From Aulostomus chinensis (Eukaryota; Chordata; Actinopteri; Syngnathiformes; Aulostomidae), in contig JBBMOA010000021.1 in assembly GCA_037954235.1 (NCBI GenBank), positions 8,757,501 through 8,821,500 on the forward strand: DNA of 64,000 nucleotides. Reading direction: 5' to 3'. This document shows positions 37,680-51,950 of this stretch, piece by piece. Position numbers and translations under genes: made by a program. The notes under the pieces are model-generated. The model was not told the origin of the DNA. It ran no database searches and saw only the letters and a program-made list of their open reading frames with translations. Within the stretch, counting starts at the first letter, position 1. Every line of letters begins with the position of its first letter.

Positions 37680-37920
37680 CCATATTCCTGATAAAGCGAT
37701 ATCCCAGGAGTACCTTGCGAGTTTCACCGGGACTCGAGGATGAACCAAAAAGATTCTGGTGGTCAAGATCTGGTGAAATACAGTGTGATGATATCTGTCC
37801 CATTCTTGCTATCATGATTTCTCTTGTTCAAATTCTGTACAAACCCCTGAGATTCGGGGATGAACTGAAAAAATTTGGTGGTCAAAGGTCAAGGGTGCTA
37901 TGACACAATGTGAACAATCG
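37680..37920 (-). repeat. DR1-bearing interspersed repeat, copy 1 (inverted)
   Basis: On the minus strand it reads CCCTTGACCTTTGACCACCA, TTCAGTTCATCCCCGA, AGAATGGGACAGATATC, then a second unit GATCTTGACCACCAGAATC, GGTTCATCCTCGAGTCCCGG. It is the same family as the blocks at 47.7-48.2 and 56.5-56.8 kb, in opposite orientation. A perfect GGTCAAAGGTCA lies at 37880-37891. Confidence 0.8.
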
Positions 37921-39386
37921 ACAAGGGTTCGGCAATCATCCTGATGCTGAGGCTACACTTGTCCCTGGTGGTAGCCCACCCCTCGGGTATCTGCACCTAC
38001 GTAACCCAGCCATAGCCAGGAGCTAGCTACCACCCTCCACTGGAGTCAACCTCAGCCTCAAAACCAGGTCCACTGTTGTGGAGGGAGGACCCCTGGCTAC
38101 AGAAGAAGGAATCAAATGAGTGTATTGGCCAAAACGCGCTCTATTAATCTTAATGTACCTAAGTTGCAATAGAAAAGTAGCGACCAATTCTCGCCATGTT
38201 CCTATGCCGCTGTCACATGTTGATCAGTCCAGAGGAACAGGCGAAGTCACGTACAGAGATCCATGAAAACACATGGATTCAACACCTTAGTCATGTAATC
38301 CAGTTACTTGTGTCAGCCCATTAAAACGGTTCTGGACTGTACTAAACCTGTTGACTAAACCTCAAAACCGCTGCAGCAGTCCTCACCAAATCACCACGTA
38401 ACACCTAATGAGTGCCTTTTTTTCCCACTGGGGAGATGGAGGACAATAAGGCACTGGTAATGGTGGAACAGCAGGAGGCATTCAGGTGGGGATGGCTGTG
38501 GGACGTGCAGTCGCTCAGGCTTGGAGAATCATCATCACAGCGTGGTGCTGTAACCACGGCTACAATGACATGCAGGCCAACTGCAGGTGCCAGCCCAAAA
38601 ACAGTGAGGCCCAATTAGAGACCTTGGGAGAGGGAAGTTAATGAAATCCAGGCCCAGACTGCAGGGGTTAACTAAATAAATCCAGAGAGTTTTAGCGTTC
38701 ATAAACAAAAGACATCTGAGTGGCTGTCAGGTCAAGAAAAGTGGCCAGAGGTGAATGGACGGACACTCAGATGTATTGACTTGGGGTTGTATAGTTAATC
38801 TCCACCTCTCCATCATCTCATTTCTAGTTTTTGCAATCTCTCATTCATTGTCTTTCACTTTAATTAACTTGACAATTAAAGTGAAATTCACGCAAACTGT
38901 AGGAAAGTTCTGGGGGGGAAAAAAAAACCAGTGATGGTTTATGCGACGTTGAGCCAGACTCGAAAAGAGTAGACGGAGAAATGGTTGTCTTGGCTGCCTA
39001 TCAGCAAAAAAATTGAAGTGAGAACATGAGTAATTACTTCAAGTTTAGTTAGTTCAAATTCTTATTTCGTGCCAGCTCGTATCGACGGAGTGCAGTCCAG
39101 AGATGTGGACAAAAGTTGGGAATATCCTGGGAGATGCCGGCAGCTTAAACAGCTGCTCTGTCACATGAATTGAAGATTCTCTACATCAGAACTTATTAAA
39201 AAAAAAGGGACTTTCCTTCGACAATTTTGCATATTTACTACTTTAAAAAAAAACAAAAAAACTACTCAAGCCAAACACTTTTGCGGGGAAACTGAAGGTT
39301 TTTTTTTGTGTGTGTGTGTGTGTGTGTGCAAATTTTGCCATTTGCGTCAACATTGTCTTATGCAATCCTTAAAAATATGTTGATGG

Positions 39387-39426
<40 letters not shown>

Positions 39427-42400
39427 CATAAACAACAGCTTCAACCTCAGGGCTAGCCACTGTAGAATAGCCTCAGAATGTGAGAAAGGGACAAGTAGCA
39501 GTGTTTACCGAGCACTAGTGTCCACACATCCGTTCCCACAATGGTCCCATTGAGGGTGGGCCCAGGTTAAAGCCTATTTAAAAGGCCTGTTTAACACTGA
39601 AGAAGAAGAGGGGCCGCATACCCAAACCACAGGGAAGGGAGGGTGGGGGGAGGGAGATTCACAGCAGGCTCCTTACCCCTCCACCCCAGCTCTTTCCTAA
39701 AAGCTGCACTGGTGTTCTCTCGACACTTCTCATGTGTTTTTTCCTGAATTTACTGAATGTTTCCTTTCCTATGTTTGTTGTCATTTTTCTTTCAGGTTGT
39801 GTCCGTACAGGTGCACGGGGACATGAAACGGTACGAGTTCGTGGAAAGGAGGGAAAAGGTGGAAGGTAGTTTTAGGAGGGAAAAAGCAGGATGGATGGGT
39901 AGAGGGAAGGAGAGAGTAAAGGACAGCAAGCGAGGGAATATTTTTTTCCCTCCACCCTCCCTCCTTCCCGCCTTTCTCCTCTCATGTGAAGGACAAGCCT
40001 GGCGGGGCTGCGGTCTGGCCCAGTGATTGTGTACGGCGCCTCGCGGTGCCTCACACAAGAACCCCATTAATCACTGGAGCAGGTCTCTCACTCCTGGACA
40101 CAAAGACCCCACACGCTGACTCCACTGCATACACTTGCACATACAAACATCCAAACACAATCATGCATATCTGCTTGTGCACGAGAGAAAGAGATTCCTC
40201 AGCGTATTCACACTTCATTATTTCTAAAATGTTTTGGCACTGCTTTTCAGAGAGAAGTAAGAAAGGAATGCCAAACAGTTTGGAGAGAAGCCTTCAATTG
40301 CTTCAACATTTAGAGGTGAATTTGCTCCTAAAACACAACACAGAACTGATATGTAAGACATCTGATCCTGTGACAGCAAAAGCACACCCAAATATTTATT
40401 GCATTTATGTGATCGGATGCCATTTAGCAGCCAAGCGAATAGCTAAAGATGACTCTGGTGTCCTGAGAAATTAGATAGCAATGCAAAGATGTGCATGAGA
40501 CGTTATCCCACAAGTCAAGCAGGCAATATTTTCCAGGTCATTTGGTGGAGAAATCCCTGCTGCAATTCTATTTCTATCAGCTGTCTTGAGCGTGGGTCCA
40601 TGTGTGCACAGTCCGTCTATAGTAGGAGACGAGGAAAGGACACAGCTGAGGTCATCTCCTATAAAAAGACTAGAGGCTCCTCTTACCCTCGACATGCACC
40701 CCACAACAACATGCAGCTTTAAAAGTAAATATTGTTCAAATTATGGCACTGGGCTTAAAATTTGCATGGCGCAATGACAGCCAGCCAAAGCTGTTTTGTC
40801 TGCAAATGCATATAAATATCCCTCCTATTGATATATGTTTTTATATATATCAACAATTTGATTCAGTTGCTAATTGTCTAACGTGCTAAAACTGACACTT
40901 TACTCAAAAAGTGTCATTTACAAATATCTCCAGCTCATGAGGTCATTGTTTCCCTCCTGTATACATTACTTTCTGGGGAAAGAGCAAGCCACGTCGCATT
41001 TAGCTTGAAGCTAACGGCTACCGACGGCTACAGCATCAACATCAAAACTGCTCAAAAAACTGCATGAACGTTTTGGGTGTCACTTTAATATCTGAGCAGA
41101 TGCAGAAATGCCAGTTAAATAATGCTCTGCATGCACGCCTGATTGAAACTTGCACATCTGCAGACATAAAAAGTAAAAAGTCAACAGGAAATTGGATTGA
41201 TTGATAGAGCAATCTGCAGGTGGAGGAGGAGCAGTAAAATGTGGAGTTGTCTAGCATACAAAGAGACAATCATCTTCCTAGGTGTGTGTGTGTGTGTGTG
41301 TATGCCTGTGTGTGTGTCGTCTCAGATACCCCTCTCCGCACATACCTAATCCCAACCCAGCCGATATAATTTACAACCCCGTCTGTAACTAGCCATCGAC
41401 AGGGAGGAGATGAAGAAGAGAGCAGGAAAGGCAGGAGCCAGAGGAAGGCTGAGGGTCAATGGCTATATTGAGCACATAAACCCCCATGTAATGAGCAATA
41501 TTTGTGTACCAGGAGGAAGGTCGTCAGGGTGAAATGGAGAGGGAGTTGCACGTCACATGCAGACACAGGACTCCATTAGTCAAGCGCAAAGGAGCTTGTA
41601 CGATGTGTTTCTGTGGAGAGGAAGAAGCAAATAAATTCTTATTATGGATCAGTTATTGTTTCGTAATTTTATTGTTTTCTGTCTGTTGCCAAACTGCTGT
41701 CGCTTGTAAAAGATGAAGCTGAAAAGCTACAGGGGCCGTTTTTCTTTTGATTCCTCTGTTTGAAAGCAGGCGTTAACTGTCATGTGTGGCAGAGCCTAAT
41801 TATGTTATGTCTTATTGCATAATCAATGTGTTTATCGTGATGAAGCAGATTTGTCTAAAATCCTGTGGGTGGTGTGAGTGGTGGTGTTGGTATGCAAATG
41901 AAGGCTGGCACTTCAGTGCTAACTGTCCAACAAAGCTGATTTAGCTTAGATTAAAAACACAAGTGAATCTGAGCTGCTGACCTTTGCTTCTGTAAACACA
42001 TTTTACATTTTTTTGAAGAAACCCAAGCGTTTGTTTGCTTGTTTTTCATTATTATTTGTGGAAGAGCTTCTGTGGAGAGATAAAGGCAGCAGATAACCAT
42101 GATGTGTTTGAGATTTGACGCGCATTGAGGTGACTTTAATCAGTCCTAACGTGGCATCACACTGCACCGGGATCCATGTACGAGGGGCCTATTTTACTCC
42201 TCCCTTGTGGTGAAAGCGCCCGCAGGGATTGGCCCAACATAAGCCCCTTTCTAACTGATGGGGTTCATGGAGCGACAGCATGTGTGTCACGATGATTAAA
42301 AGCTGAGTGAGGAGCGCATCAGTGACCAGGCATCAACTCGCTCACACCTCCAGGTGCTGTTAATCATCTAAACAATACACAACCTCAAACCACACACAGA

Positions 42401-43039
42401 CACACACACAATGCATCCATAAGCACCGGCAATCAGCCACGAATCCATCAGCCTCCATATCAACAGTGCTGACTCACTTATGGTAGCATCACTGCTGTTT
42501 GGTGAGAATGGATGTAGCACATACGCACACATATGTTAACGACGCCCTGATACTCTAATTAATTAAAAGCAAACAGCCATTTATATCCATCTGTAGATCA
42601 GGGCTGTGTTTGCAGGTGTGATTAGGTGGTGAGATGTTGATGGAAGCTGACACCTCAATAAACATAATACTCACTCACGAGTAAATATGTGACAAAGGAA
42701 CCTACATGCAGTGTTAATGATGTTGCATGGCAGATGTAGGGAATTTAAGAATAGTCTCCAGTACGCAGCTTGTAAAACCTTTTTAATTTTGGGAAACTAT
42801 TTATGGAGGTGCTTTTGTTAACGTTCAGCTAAATGTTCCTCCCAAATGCCTTACAAGTCCCATAAAATGAAAACAAAAATTCTCATAGTGTAACAGTTAA
42901 TTTTCAAATATATGTGGGGGGAAAAAGGAGGGGAAATCAGAACAATGTTTGCCTTTGCTTTTCTTGTTAAAACAATTCAAATTTAATGACTCACCCTCCA
43001 CTAAAGGGCGTGTACTTATTTTACTTCCAATGAAAATGC
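37921..43039. other. Intergenic, no gene seen
   Basis: Contains (GT)n at 39307-39328 and (CA)n at 39390-39423, which face each other and could pair, (GT)n at 41282-41300, and a short AT-rich inverted repeat near 40829-40854. The ORFs at 38405-38618 and 39986-40474 have no domain I recognise. Confidence 0.55.
39390..39423. repeat. (CA)n microsatellite facing a (GT)n at 39307-39328
   Basis: About 17 CA units. The (GT)11 62 bp upstream is complementary, so the pair forms an imperfect inverted repeat. Confidence 0.93.
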
Positions 43040-43820
43040 CACCTCATGTAATGTTCTGAAATATTTCCCACTGATTTGCAAAGGGAAAGAAGTGACTGTA
43101 ACATAATTTTTGAGAAATTATTCACTTTACCAACACAACTTGATCCATTTGGTCTGAAAACATTTGGAAAGTTAGGGGTTGCACAATTAAACAACTTATT
43201 CACATTCAAGTTAGCTGAGAGCTAACCAGAACGAGCATGAGTCTGCTGTAGCTCCATAACTATGCATTGTTGAGGTTTGGATAAACTGTTATGGCCACAG
43301 CCTCAGACCAATGAAATAATGAAAATTAAAATTTAACCCATTTTGTCTCACAACATTTGGAGAGCCAAGAGGGGCCATAAGATTGAATTAGTTATCCACA
43401 TTCTCTTTAGCGCTAATTGGTATTTGCTAGCTTCATCAAAGTTCCATGTTGCAGTTGAAAAGCGATACATAAATCGTTTGGAATGTTACTCAAACCTTGT
43501 GAAATTACTTCATCGTAATTTGTTACATTTGTTCTCTCAACATTCGGAAAGTCCGACGAGTCACAGAAACAAATTATTTTTCCTCATTCAAGCTAGCAGA
43601 GAGCCAATGTTAGCTAGCCGAGCGGAAGTTGCTAGCTGTGTGGTAGCTGCGTGTTAAAGCAGAAATGGTAGATAAATTAAACTGAACAATCCAACTTGGT
43701 GAAATGACCTAACACTTACAATTTGATCCATTCTGTCTGATAGCATTTCTGAAGAGTCACATAATCAAATTATTACCCTCATTTGTTAGCAAAGGGCTAA
43801 ACAGTTGTAGCCCCTTCAGC
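43040..43820. repeat. Decayed tandem repeat, about four units of 190-200 bp
   Basis: The anchor TTGATCCATTTGGTCTGAAA (43140) recurs as TTTAACCCATTTTGTCTCAC (about 43332), TTTGTTACATTTGTTCTCTC (about 43519) and TTTGATCCATTCTGTCTGAT (about 43721). Each is followed by ACATTTGGAAAG-like, then TTATTCACATTC-like, then GCTAGC/GAGAGCTAA-like sequence. Spacings are about 192, 188 and 203 bp. Units are strongly diverged. Confidence 0.75.
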
Positions 43821-46800
43821 CACTGTGGGTGAGCGTGATCCATTATGTGGTGTGCGTTTCGCTCAATCAGTGCTATCGGCCAATATAAATGCCAATCAAT
43901 ATCAGTGATAAGCTGTACTGAGTTTTATTGTCCCTGAGGTGAAATTTGTCGCAGTGCATGGTTACTTCATGAAAACATCACAAATCATCACATTTCATCG
44001 AACACTTAAGAACACAAGAAGCTTCGACATGATGTCATGAAATTACTTGCGACAAAGAACATAAAAGAAAAAAAAGACACATTAGAGTCGCTTAATGGTG
44101 TGTGAACTGAAGTGCAAGATCTTTAAGTGCTGGAACGATTTTACTGGAAACACAAATATGCGTAAACAAATAGCGCTCTGAGGTCAGTTCCTCTGAGCAC
44201 TTAAATACAACCAAACAAGATAGACATGTTATGGAAAATATGAACATTTTTGTTGTCTCTTGAAGAAAGCGCCTTGTGATCCATGTCCGATCGGCAAAAT
44301 TCAACAACAGTGGCTTTAGTTAAGAGGGGGCATTACAGAATAACATGTTTCCTTTCTGTCTGATTAATGCATCAGTGGCAGATGCTGAGGGGATTAGGTC
44401 TAGATTAGTATCCTTTCCACCGACTCTGTTTTCCTCTGTTTGCCACATTGCCTTTCCAGTGGTCCTTTTTAAGAAATAAACAGGATCGGCTTTCCTTGTT
44501 TTTCATTTTACTCAGCTGTATTGTTTTTTTTTAATGCTATCACTGTTGTTTTTTTCTTCTCCGTCCTCCACAAATCAACCACTGCACTTATGACAGTAAA
44601 TCAAATATAAGTCCTTCCACTGCGCGTGAAACATTTCTCCTCACTACTCTGGTTGTTAAGCATGATTCACCACTTCACCTTTATCAACCTGACTCATCAG
44701 TCTTGCCGACTATATGACGACAGGATACAGGAAGTTTTATTTTATCCCCCCCCCCCCCAGCTTCTGGGTGGAATTTGGCAGCTGGTTCGCCACCCACAGA
44801 TAAAGCTATCAGCGACAGTGCCTGTTCCCCATTGTTGTGAACACCCAAATCCTAATGAAGTGCATGTAAGCAGCGCTAAGGGAGCAGGGTGTGTCTCTTC
44901 CCCTCTAACCTAAGTATCGCTTGTTTCCTCAGCGCTCCCTGAAATTGCATTCACAAGCAGATGTCTGCCGGCAGGGCCTGTCAGATAATGACAAAAGATT
45001 AAATCGCCTGATTCCCACACCACCAGCCTACTGTGTTTGTCTACCCTCTTTAGCCACAATTTATGGGCTCTGCAGAGCTGAGATAGATGGACTATAAGTA
45101 TAAGCCTTAGAGGAATAAAGAGGAGCTCTTATCGGCCAGGAATAATTCCAATTCATGGCGGTGATTTAGGATTAATAGAAATGAAAATGAGTGAGATGTG
45201 ATGGAATTATTTCTTGACATGTGGTGAGGAGATTACACATGTGGCTGATATATGTATACACAGTGTTTATACATTTTGTATTTAATCATCAATTATCACA
45301 GCATTAGATTTTGTCACAAAAGAAATCCTCCACAAAGGAATTGCTCTGGAAACCTAGAGTTACCTGCTCTGCACGATGCAGAAGCTAACAGCTTAGCTAA
45401 TAATCAAGACTGTAGACGCATGGAAAAAGATGGATCAGCTTTGGTTGTTTATGTCATTTTTCACTTCAACTTTTGTGAGATTAAATGAAAAAAAACAACA
45501 ACACGTTGATAAATGAGCTTAGACGTACCGCTAGCTAGCTGCTGAACCAAGCTAGCTGGCATTGCCATCTCATGCATTTAACTTGCTATTTTTTTGCATA
45601 TGAGATGGAAGAAAAACTTATTTTATCTTAAATACTTGTAAAGAAACATGCAACTCACACTGAAACGTGGTTCTGTTCAGAGCTCTGTTCCAAACAATGC
45701 AGTGAAAAAAAGTTTGTGACACGCTGACGCGATGATTACAGCCTAAGCCTGATTTGGGTATAGAAACGCTTGGGTTGGGGTTGAGAAAAATATATTGAAT
45801 TTCTTGCTATATATTGACTTCATGTTATATTTCTTCTTTACTGTGGTTATAATTACTATCTGTCACTTAACGGAAATGGTTGTTTTTACTGCTTGTATTT
45901 ACACCCTTCTCTTCAGAGGACCTTCCCACTGAATACTGTACGTCGGATGGAATGGAGTAAAAAAAATCGGAATCATTGTATAGCACATAATTTTTCTGCA
46001 GTGATTGGCCTGTCAAATGACAAAGGAATACCTTTAGTTTTCCCAGTGCTTACAGCTAAAGCTTCCTTTTTGTCTTCAAACCATCTGTGAGTTAATAATG
46101 TTGCAAGAAACCTTACTGTACGACTTCCAATATCGAATCTGTACTGAAAATGATATATTTTAAGGTGCTTTGGGGATGGCACTCCATTTCCCTTCACTCC
46201 AGAGGAACGTGTTAGAGAGAAAAGTGAAATTCATTAGCAAACATTAAACGATGCCAATTAATTTCAGAGTGATAACAGATGATCAAACTATGTTTTGTCA
46301 CTTTTCAAGTCTAAAAATAACCGAGCAATCATCAAAAACGAACATAAAACAGATTAAAATAAACAGAACAAAAACCGGTCACGCAAGATAACATGCAATT
46401 TTAAATCAAAACACACATTTTTGGGTTGTATTTGTTAACGTGCAGAGGCAATTTGGTCTGACACAAGGGCATTTTAGACGCACACTGCTTATTTCTGGCG
46501 GGTGATTTGTGAACCAAACCCGGCAGACTTTCATTTGTGTGTGTTTTAAGGAGTCCTACTGACTCCGGCAGTTTTGCGGGTCTCCCAAAATAACACTGTG
46601 TGTTTGTCATTTAGGGATAATGTAGCTGGCTGGCAAAGCAGAGCGGAGCAGCAAAGCAACAATTAGCGGACTGTTCTCCTCGGCTCATGAACAGGAGACT
46701 AGAGGAGGTCACTGTTTTCATTTGGTCAGGTTTTCTTGGCAGCGATGTAATAATCAACTGGCAAATTGTCTTACTGTAATACAGCCCTCGACCGAGAGTT

Positions 46801-47714
46801 GAAAAGAGGACACGTGTTCTCACTTCACCTCAGCCTCTTTACTCAGTGCATGTGTGAAATAAAAGATTCACATTTGCTGTTTACAGCCTGTGCATTTCTA
46901 CTCATACATTTTTAAAGAGGCAACACCTTCCAGCAGAGTGACGAAAAACTTACCCCAACAACCCCTTTCCTTTCTTCACAGGAAATGTCACCTGTGACTG
47001 CAATGGCAACTAACCAGGTATGTGTGTCCACGCATGTGTAACTATGTGTGTACAAAACTCAAGGAGAGGACCAGCCAGGCGCCTGTGTATCGGTTTGCCT
47101 GTTTCCACACAGTCTGGGCCCCTGAGGAGGATTTGCAGGCCAGATAGGATTAAGCTCCGTCTCTTTACACAACAGTGATGGGGATAAGGAGTCCGCAGGG
47201 CTCAGGAGCACTCCAAAGCTCCATTAATACGCAGCAGCAGAATCCACGCACCTTAAACAGCTGAGCCCACTCTGTCCATGTTTGGTTATCAATGCTGCAC
47301 TGCTGTGCCACTGGTCAATTATGCCCACAACCAGTAATGCCCAGTGGAAAAATTCTCTGAATGCACCAATTACAGGACATTTTCCTGCTGCTGTGATGCA
47401 GCTTCGCTTCATCAGCTACATTTCAGCTCAGTCGGTTAAACCCCTCTGGCAATCATTTGGTTTAAATTGGTGCATTTATAAGCAATCAATGTCATCGCAT
47501 CAAAGCACTTCATAAAAAGGAGGAACTCGACAAATCACCTGTGAAACTGCGATTTATGCCAGCCTTGCCCTCCTGACATCTCATTCCTGTTTTCACCTGA
47601 AGTCCATGCATCCATCCGGTTTCTAACTGCTCATCTCTTAAAGGTCGCGGGGGTGCCCATCCCACATTACCTGAAGCTATGAATCTTAATAAAGTTGAAT
47701 GAATGAAGTCAGAA
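43821..47714. other. Intergenic, no gene seen
   Basis: The stretch at 43875-43975, with TTTTATTGTCCCTGAGGTG, resembles the 3' part of a degraded fish LINE or SINE. A poly-C run lies at 44746-44758 and CTAGCTAGC palindromes near 45532-45562. No recognisable ORF. The segment 44930-45200 reads like conserved non-coding DNA, which I cannot test. Confidence 0.5.
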
Positions 47715-48160
47715 TACTTCATGACAGTGCATTCCAGAGTCCCATTGGATGTTTTTGCCAAATTTGAGGGAGTCCATCATGGAGTTCCAGAGGTACTGTC
47801 TTAACATGAGGTGGCAGTAAACTTGACCTTTGACCACCAAAGTATTTTCAGGTCATCCTCAAGTCTTCATGGACATTTGTGCCAAACTAGAAGAACTTCC
47901 CTGAAGGTGCTCCTGAGGTATCATGTACATTTTAGGTGATAGTGACCTTGACCTTTGACCACCAAAATCTTTTCAGTTCATCCTCAAGTCCCAGTGGATG
48001 TTCGCACCAAATTTGAAGGCATTACATCAAAGCATTTCTGACATATCATGCTCCTATTAGGTGATAGTGACTTTGACCACCAGAATCTTTTCAGGTCCTT
48101 GTAGAGTCCCAGTTGACATGTGTGCTTAATATGATGGAGCTCCCTCAAAGTGTTACGGAA
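47715..48160 (+). repeat. DR1-bearing interspersed repeat, copy 2 (tandem units)
   Basis: About three and a half tandem units of roughly 110-120 bp. Each has TTGACCTTTGACCACCAAA, a TCAGTTCATCCTCAAGTCCC-like part, GTGCCAAATTTGAAGG and CTGACATATCATG. Perfect TGACCTTTGACC is present at 47824-47835 and 47949-47960; a third unit near 48068 is decayed. Confidence 0.85.
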
Positions 48161-51100
48161 AATGGGAAAGATCCGCGATGGACAAAATGTCTCCAGCCTA
48201 CTGCTGTCGCCAACTTACAGGCATAACAAAAACTGCAGGCTAAATCAGTCCCAGTGGGATCCCAGTCCTAGTGCGACTACATACTGGAAGCTTACTGGAG
48301 AAGGTTACGTAAGTGAAGGGTCCTGCGCCCTGCGAGGGTTCAAAGACACATAATCACATTAAGACCGGCCGCTTGCCGCTGAGTTCAATCTAACTTCAGA
48401 ATCTCCCCGAGCTCAGATCAGGCCTCTCGAGCCGTTAACACATGACAGTGGCGGTCCCCCGCCAGACCGGGTGTTTGCTTCACTTTGATCCATTCGTATC
48501 ACCGCCATCAAATCTTTACAGTGGGAAACATTCAGTTCATCGCTTCTTTCACCAGCAGCTCATAAGCAGTCTGTCATGAAGGCTGTTGATTTTCTTCCTC
48601 TCATCCCTCAGCTTCACCACCATCTTTCCTGTTTCATCCTAAAGTCCCTCTTGCTTATCTCCTTCATTTGTTACCTCCTGCGGAGCGAATTGATCCCCCC
48701 ACAATCTGGCAGCTACAGCATCCCACTGAGTCTGCTAGGGCTGCTATAATGTCCGCAACAGTGGTACATTTTCTGCTCACTGCTTCGTCTGGAATTTTGA
48801 TTATTCCGATGTGAATAAAACGCTCTCATCAACCTTGTTTTCAGAGGCAGCTGTTTTCTGCAGAAGAAAAAAAAAAAAAGGGGATGAAAACACGCTGTAA
48901 GCGATCTGCCCGGCATCAACAGGCTCGAAGTTAATGACTAGATGGTCAACGACATAGCTGAATGGCTGGACATTTACTTCAGGAAGAGAATTTATATCAG
49001 CCAGGTGGAAAACTTCAAGTAAATGCTATTGCTCTCTGTCAGTGGGACATGTATATGTTTAAGCTGTTAAGTGAATTTTAAGCAAACTTGTGGATATGAC
49101 GCCAAGAAGGAAGTCTGCATTAGGTGTTTGTATAGAAGGGGATTAAACAGGATACATGACGCTGCCGTGTTGCGTGCTATGCGGAGAAAAGGGCGAATTT
49201 TGTGGAATACCCACGAAGACGCCGTTTACTGCTGTTCACATGAGATAAAGAGGGTGGAGCTTTTCTCACAAATGGAGTTTCCATCTCCCGCTTTTTTCTA
49301 AAAAGGCAAAAGAAACCTCAAGTAAGTGTAAAAAACGTCTTCTTTTTTAACCATTTCCTTCTAATTTTCCCAGTGTGATAGCTCAGAGTCCATTGATGGA
49401 AACACTACATACACAATTTATCGTGAACCTTTTTTCAAACCGGCATGTGACCACACAGGTTGTGTTAACCAGTGTGATCTAGTTATGAAGGTAATGGTGC
49501 TGATGCAGATTTGTCAAACCTAGCATGCACCAGCGAGCACCGCACTGTGCATTCACAACCATTTTTTTTTTTTTTACGTCAATGCTGATTAGAGCAGGAG
49601 TTGACAAATGACGATTGATCACTTTCCCTTTGCAGATAAAATGAAATGATAGTACATTTGTCAACGGGTGGAAGAGAGACTTGATGAAATGACATGTCCG
49701 TGTTGTGTTTGTGGTATACAGGTTGTGGTTAGGTAGGACTTTGAAAGGTTGCAAACAGTTTACTGCATCAAAGTGTCGGGGGGGGGGGGGGTCGGGAGAA
49801 GGCCCTAATCGGTAAGGGGATCTCAAAGTAACCCTCTAGGGGTTTCAACTAAAAGGCGATCGCAGCGGGGGAGGGGTAACAGACCTCAGAAAGAAACCAC
49901 CGCTGCCGTGCAGCTGATACAAGGTGAAAATAACCCAAAGAAAACAAATAGGACTTGCTGCTGGGCAGGTAGGGGAGGAAGAGAGCTGAGGGTGAGAGGA
50001 CTAACAGAACAGGGGGGAAAGGAGGGCTGAGACAATCAGGGAGCGGGTCCTCTGGAGGATACACAGGAGCGACACAGGGATGTTTCTGCGGCTCTGTCAC
50101 GAGCCACCAGAGCACCGGCTCGCAGGGTTTTCCAGAACCTTCCCACACCTGAACCAGATCTCAGTGACTGGGCTCACCTGCCTCTCATCAGGAGTCATCA
50201 GTCTGAACCAGACACAGGTGACACAAAAGTGAGACGCTACGCACCCATCCCTCAGTTGAGGAGTATAATATGGACGTAGTTCCTTAGGATGAGGGTCTGG
50301 GATTAAAATAATCATTTTATAATGTAACTTTGGTGTAAAAGCTGTCAATAAATCTCTAATTATTGTCAACAGGGCCCTCATTTTCCTGGACTCAGCCAAA
50401 AAAAATAAGGTCCAATTTCTCTGACGCTAATTCCAAAATTTCACGCCGCTGAATTGCTCGATGGATGCAGAGTGCTGATGCACGGTATTCTTATTGATTC
50501 ATAGGCGAGGAGGCTGACATACCGGTTTGACTGCACTCTGCTGAGCCTGCTGCTGCTTTCCCAGTCTGTTCTGGTGTTTAAGATTAGAAAAATAACCAAC
50601 TGTGGACAGTGAGAAGACTATAAACGTACTGTTGGTGCAGGGGTTCATTTCAAAGTCTCGAGCCGTGCAGTTAAAGCAGATTACCGAGCCTCACTAGGGA
50701 TCCGAACTGGCAAACAAAGGGTGGAACTGTGATGGCAAGCCTTGAAAGAAGAGGGAGGTCGTAAAGAATCTTGTTTCTGACACCACAGACTATGTCTAGC
50801 TTTTTACAGGGTCCATGCCACAGAGGGTCAGGGGTCTGTGTGGAGCTGTGTGTCTGTGTGATTACTGAGCAGTGAAAGGAAGGGTCAGATCACGGTCACG
50901 GACATTTACTCATAGAAATAGAACGTTCTTGAAATAATGAAATGCAACAAGCCCCAAAACTATGACAGCCAATTAAAAGTTCAGGAGCTGCAGAAGGACG
51001 GTGGATGAACTTTGGTTTGAATTAAAAGAAACAAAAGGAAAAAAGGGGCTACTTTCACTGTCTGCCCTGTTCAGTTTTCAGACCTGTAGATGGAGGAGGG

Positions 51101-51764
51101 GAAAGGGAAGGGGGGGGGGTGGTCAGCTGTATTTAGCAGGAAAAGCTTCCTGTGCGTGGGCCTCATGGCGCCGAGCTGGGGACGGGATTCACAATCCAAC
51201 TTGCTGTCTCCACAAAAACAGCCATTGCTACAGCGCGCACACACCCCTCTGGCACTGATTCTGTTCTCAATTTCCTGCCTGTAATTCTGGCTGCTGGTCA
51301 GAGAAAAAGCAACTTCCTCACAGCAAAAGAGCCTAGACAACAATTAGGCTGCAAATCGTGTGTAAATAATCACGCTTCCTGATACAAGATGTTACGTAAG
51401 CGTGGCGGAAAGAGGATGAGAAGGAAATGAGCGACACTGACTGATGAGAATATGAAACATCCAGGAAATAAATCTAGAGGAAAAAAAACATTACGAGTAG
51501 ATCCCTTTTTTTTTTTTTTTTTTTTACACGTCTTAGTATTTCAGCTTACAGTGACATTTCTGCGAACAGCCCTGATTTCCCTGTTATTACACAGCTGATG
51601 TATAATCAATAAAAGTAATTTCCTTAAGATGATCAGGTCTAGTTGCCCGTGAAACAACTTTTTTTTCCTCCTGAGAAACGCCGAGTGTCCTTGCTCAGAA
51701 TTTACACACTCAGGATTTGAATGCTCATGTAAAAAAAAAAAAAAAAAGAGTCGTACAGAGTTGT
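48161..51764. other. Intergenic, no gene seen
   Basis: Contains poly-T/A runs, poly-G at 49778-49791 and 51109-51118, and otherwise unique-looking sequence. Short ORFs such as 49849-50148 and 50097-50399 have no recognised domain. Confidence 0.55.
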
Positions 51765-51950
51765 TTTTGACTCTCCAGTAATCCGAAGGTCCCAGGTTCA
51801 ATGCCTGACTTCTCCTGGAAATTGTGTCCAAGTGTCCCACTGACGGGCACGTTGGAGCCTCGTATCCTTGAAGCCATCAGAGGACGAGGGTGTGTTGGAA
51901 AGTGTTTGAAGGACCATTACGATTGAAAGGTGCCACAATCGTGCCTACCT
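51765..51950 (+). mobile_element. Degraded tRNA-derived SINE-like element
   Basis: CTCCAGTAATCCGAAGGTCC with CAGGTTCAATGCC (a B-box-like motif) is followed by GTGTCCAAGTGTCCCACTGA and a GGAAAGTGTTTGAAGGACC part. This order matches common fish tRNA-SINE bodies, with much decay. Family not named. Confidence 0.45.

Noticed and set aside
38405..38618. Paired ORFs with scattered Cys/Trp, briefly considered as an SRCR-like exon
   Set aside because: Cysteine spacing does not match SRCR, and neither frame has good splice borders.
43040..43820. CRISPR-like array
   Set aside because: Units of 190-200 bp are diverged throughout, with no constant repeats or unique spacers, and the genome is vertebrate.
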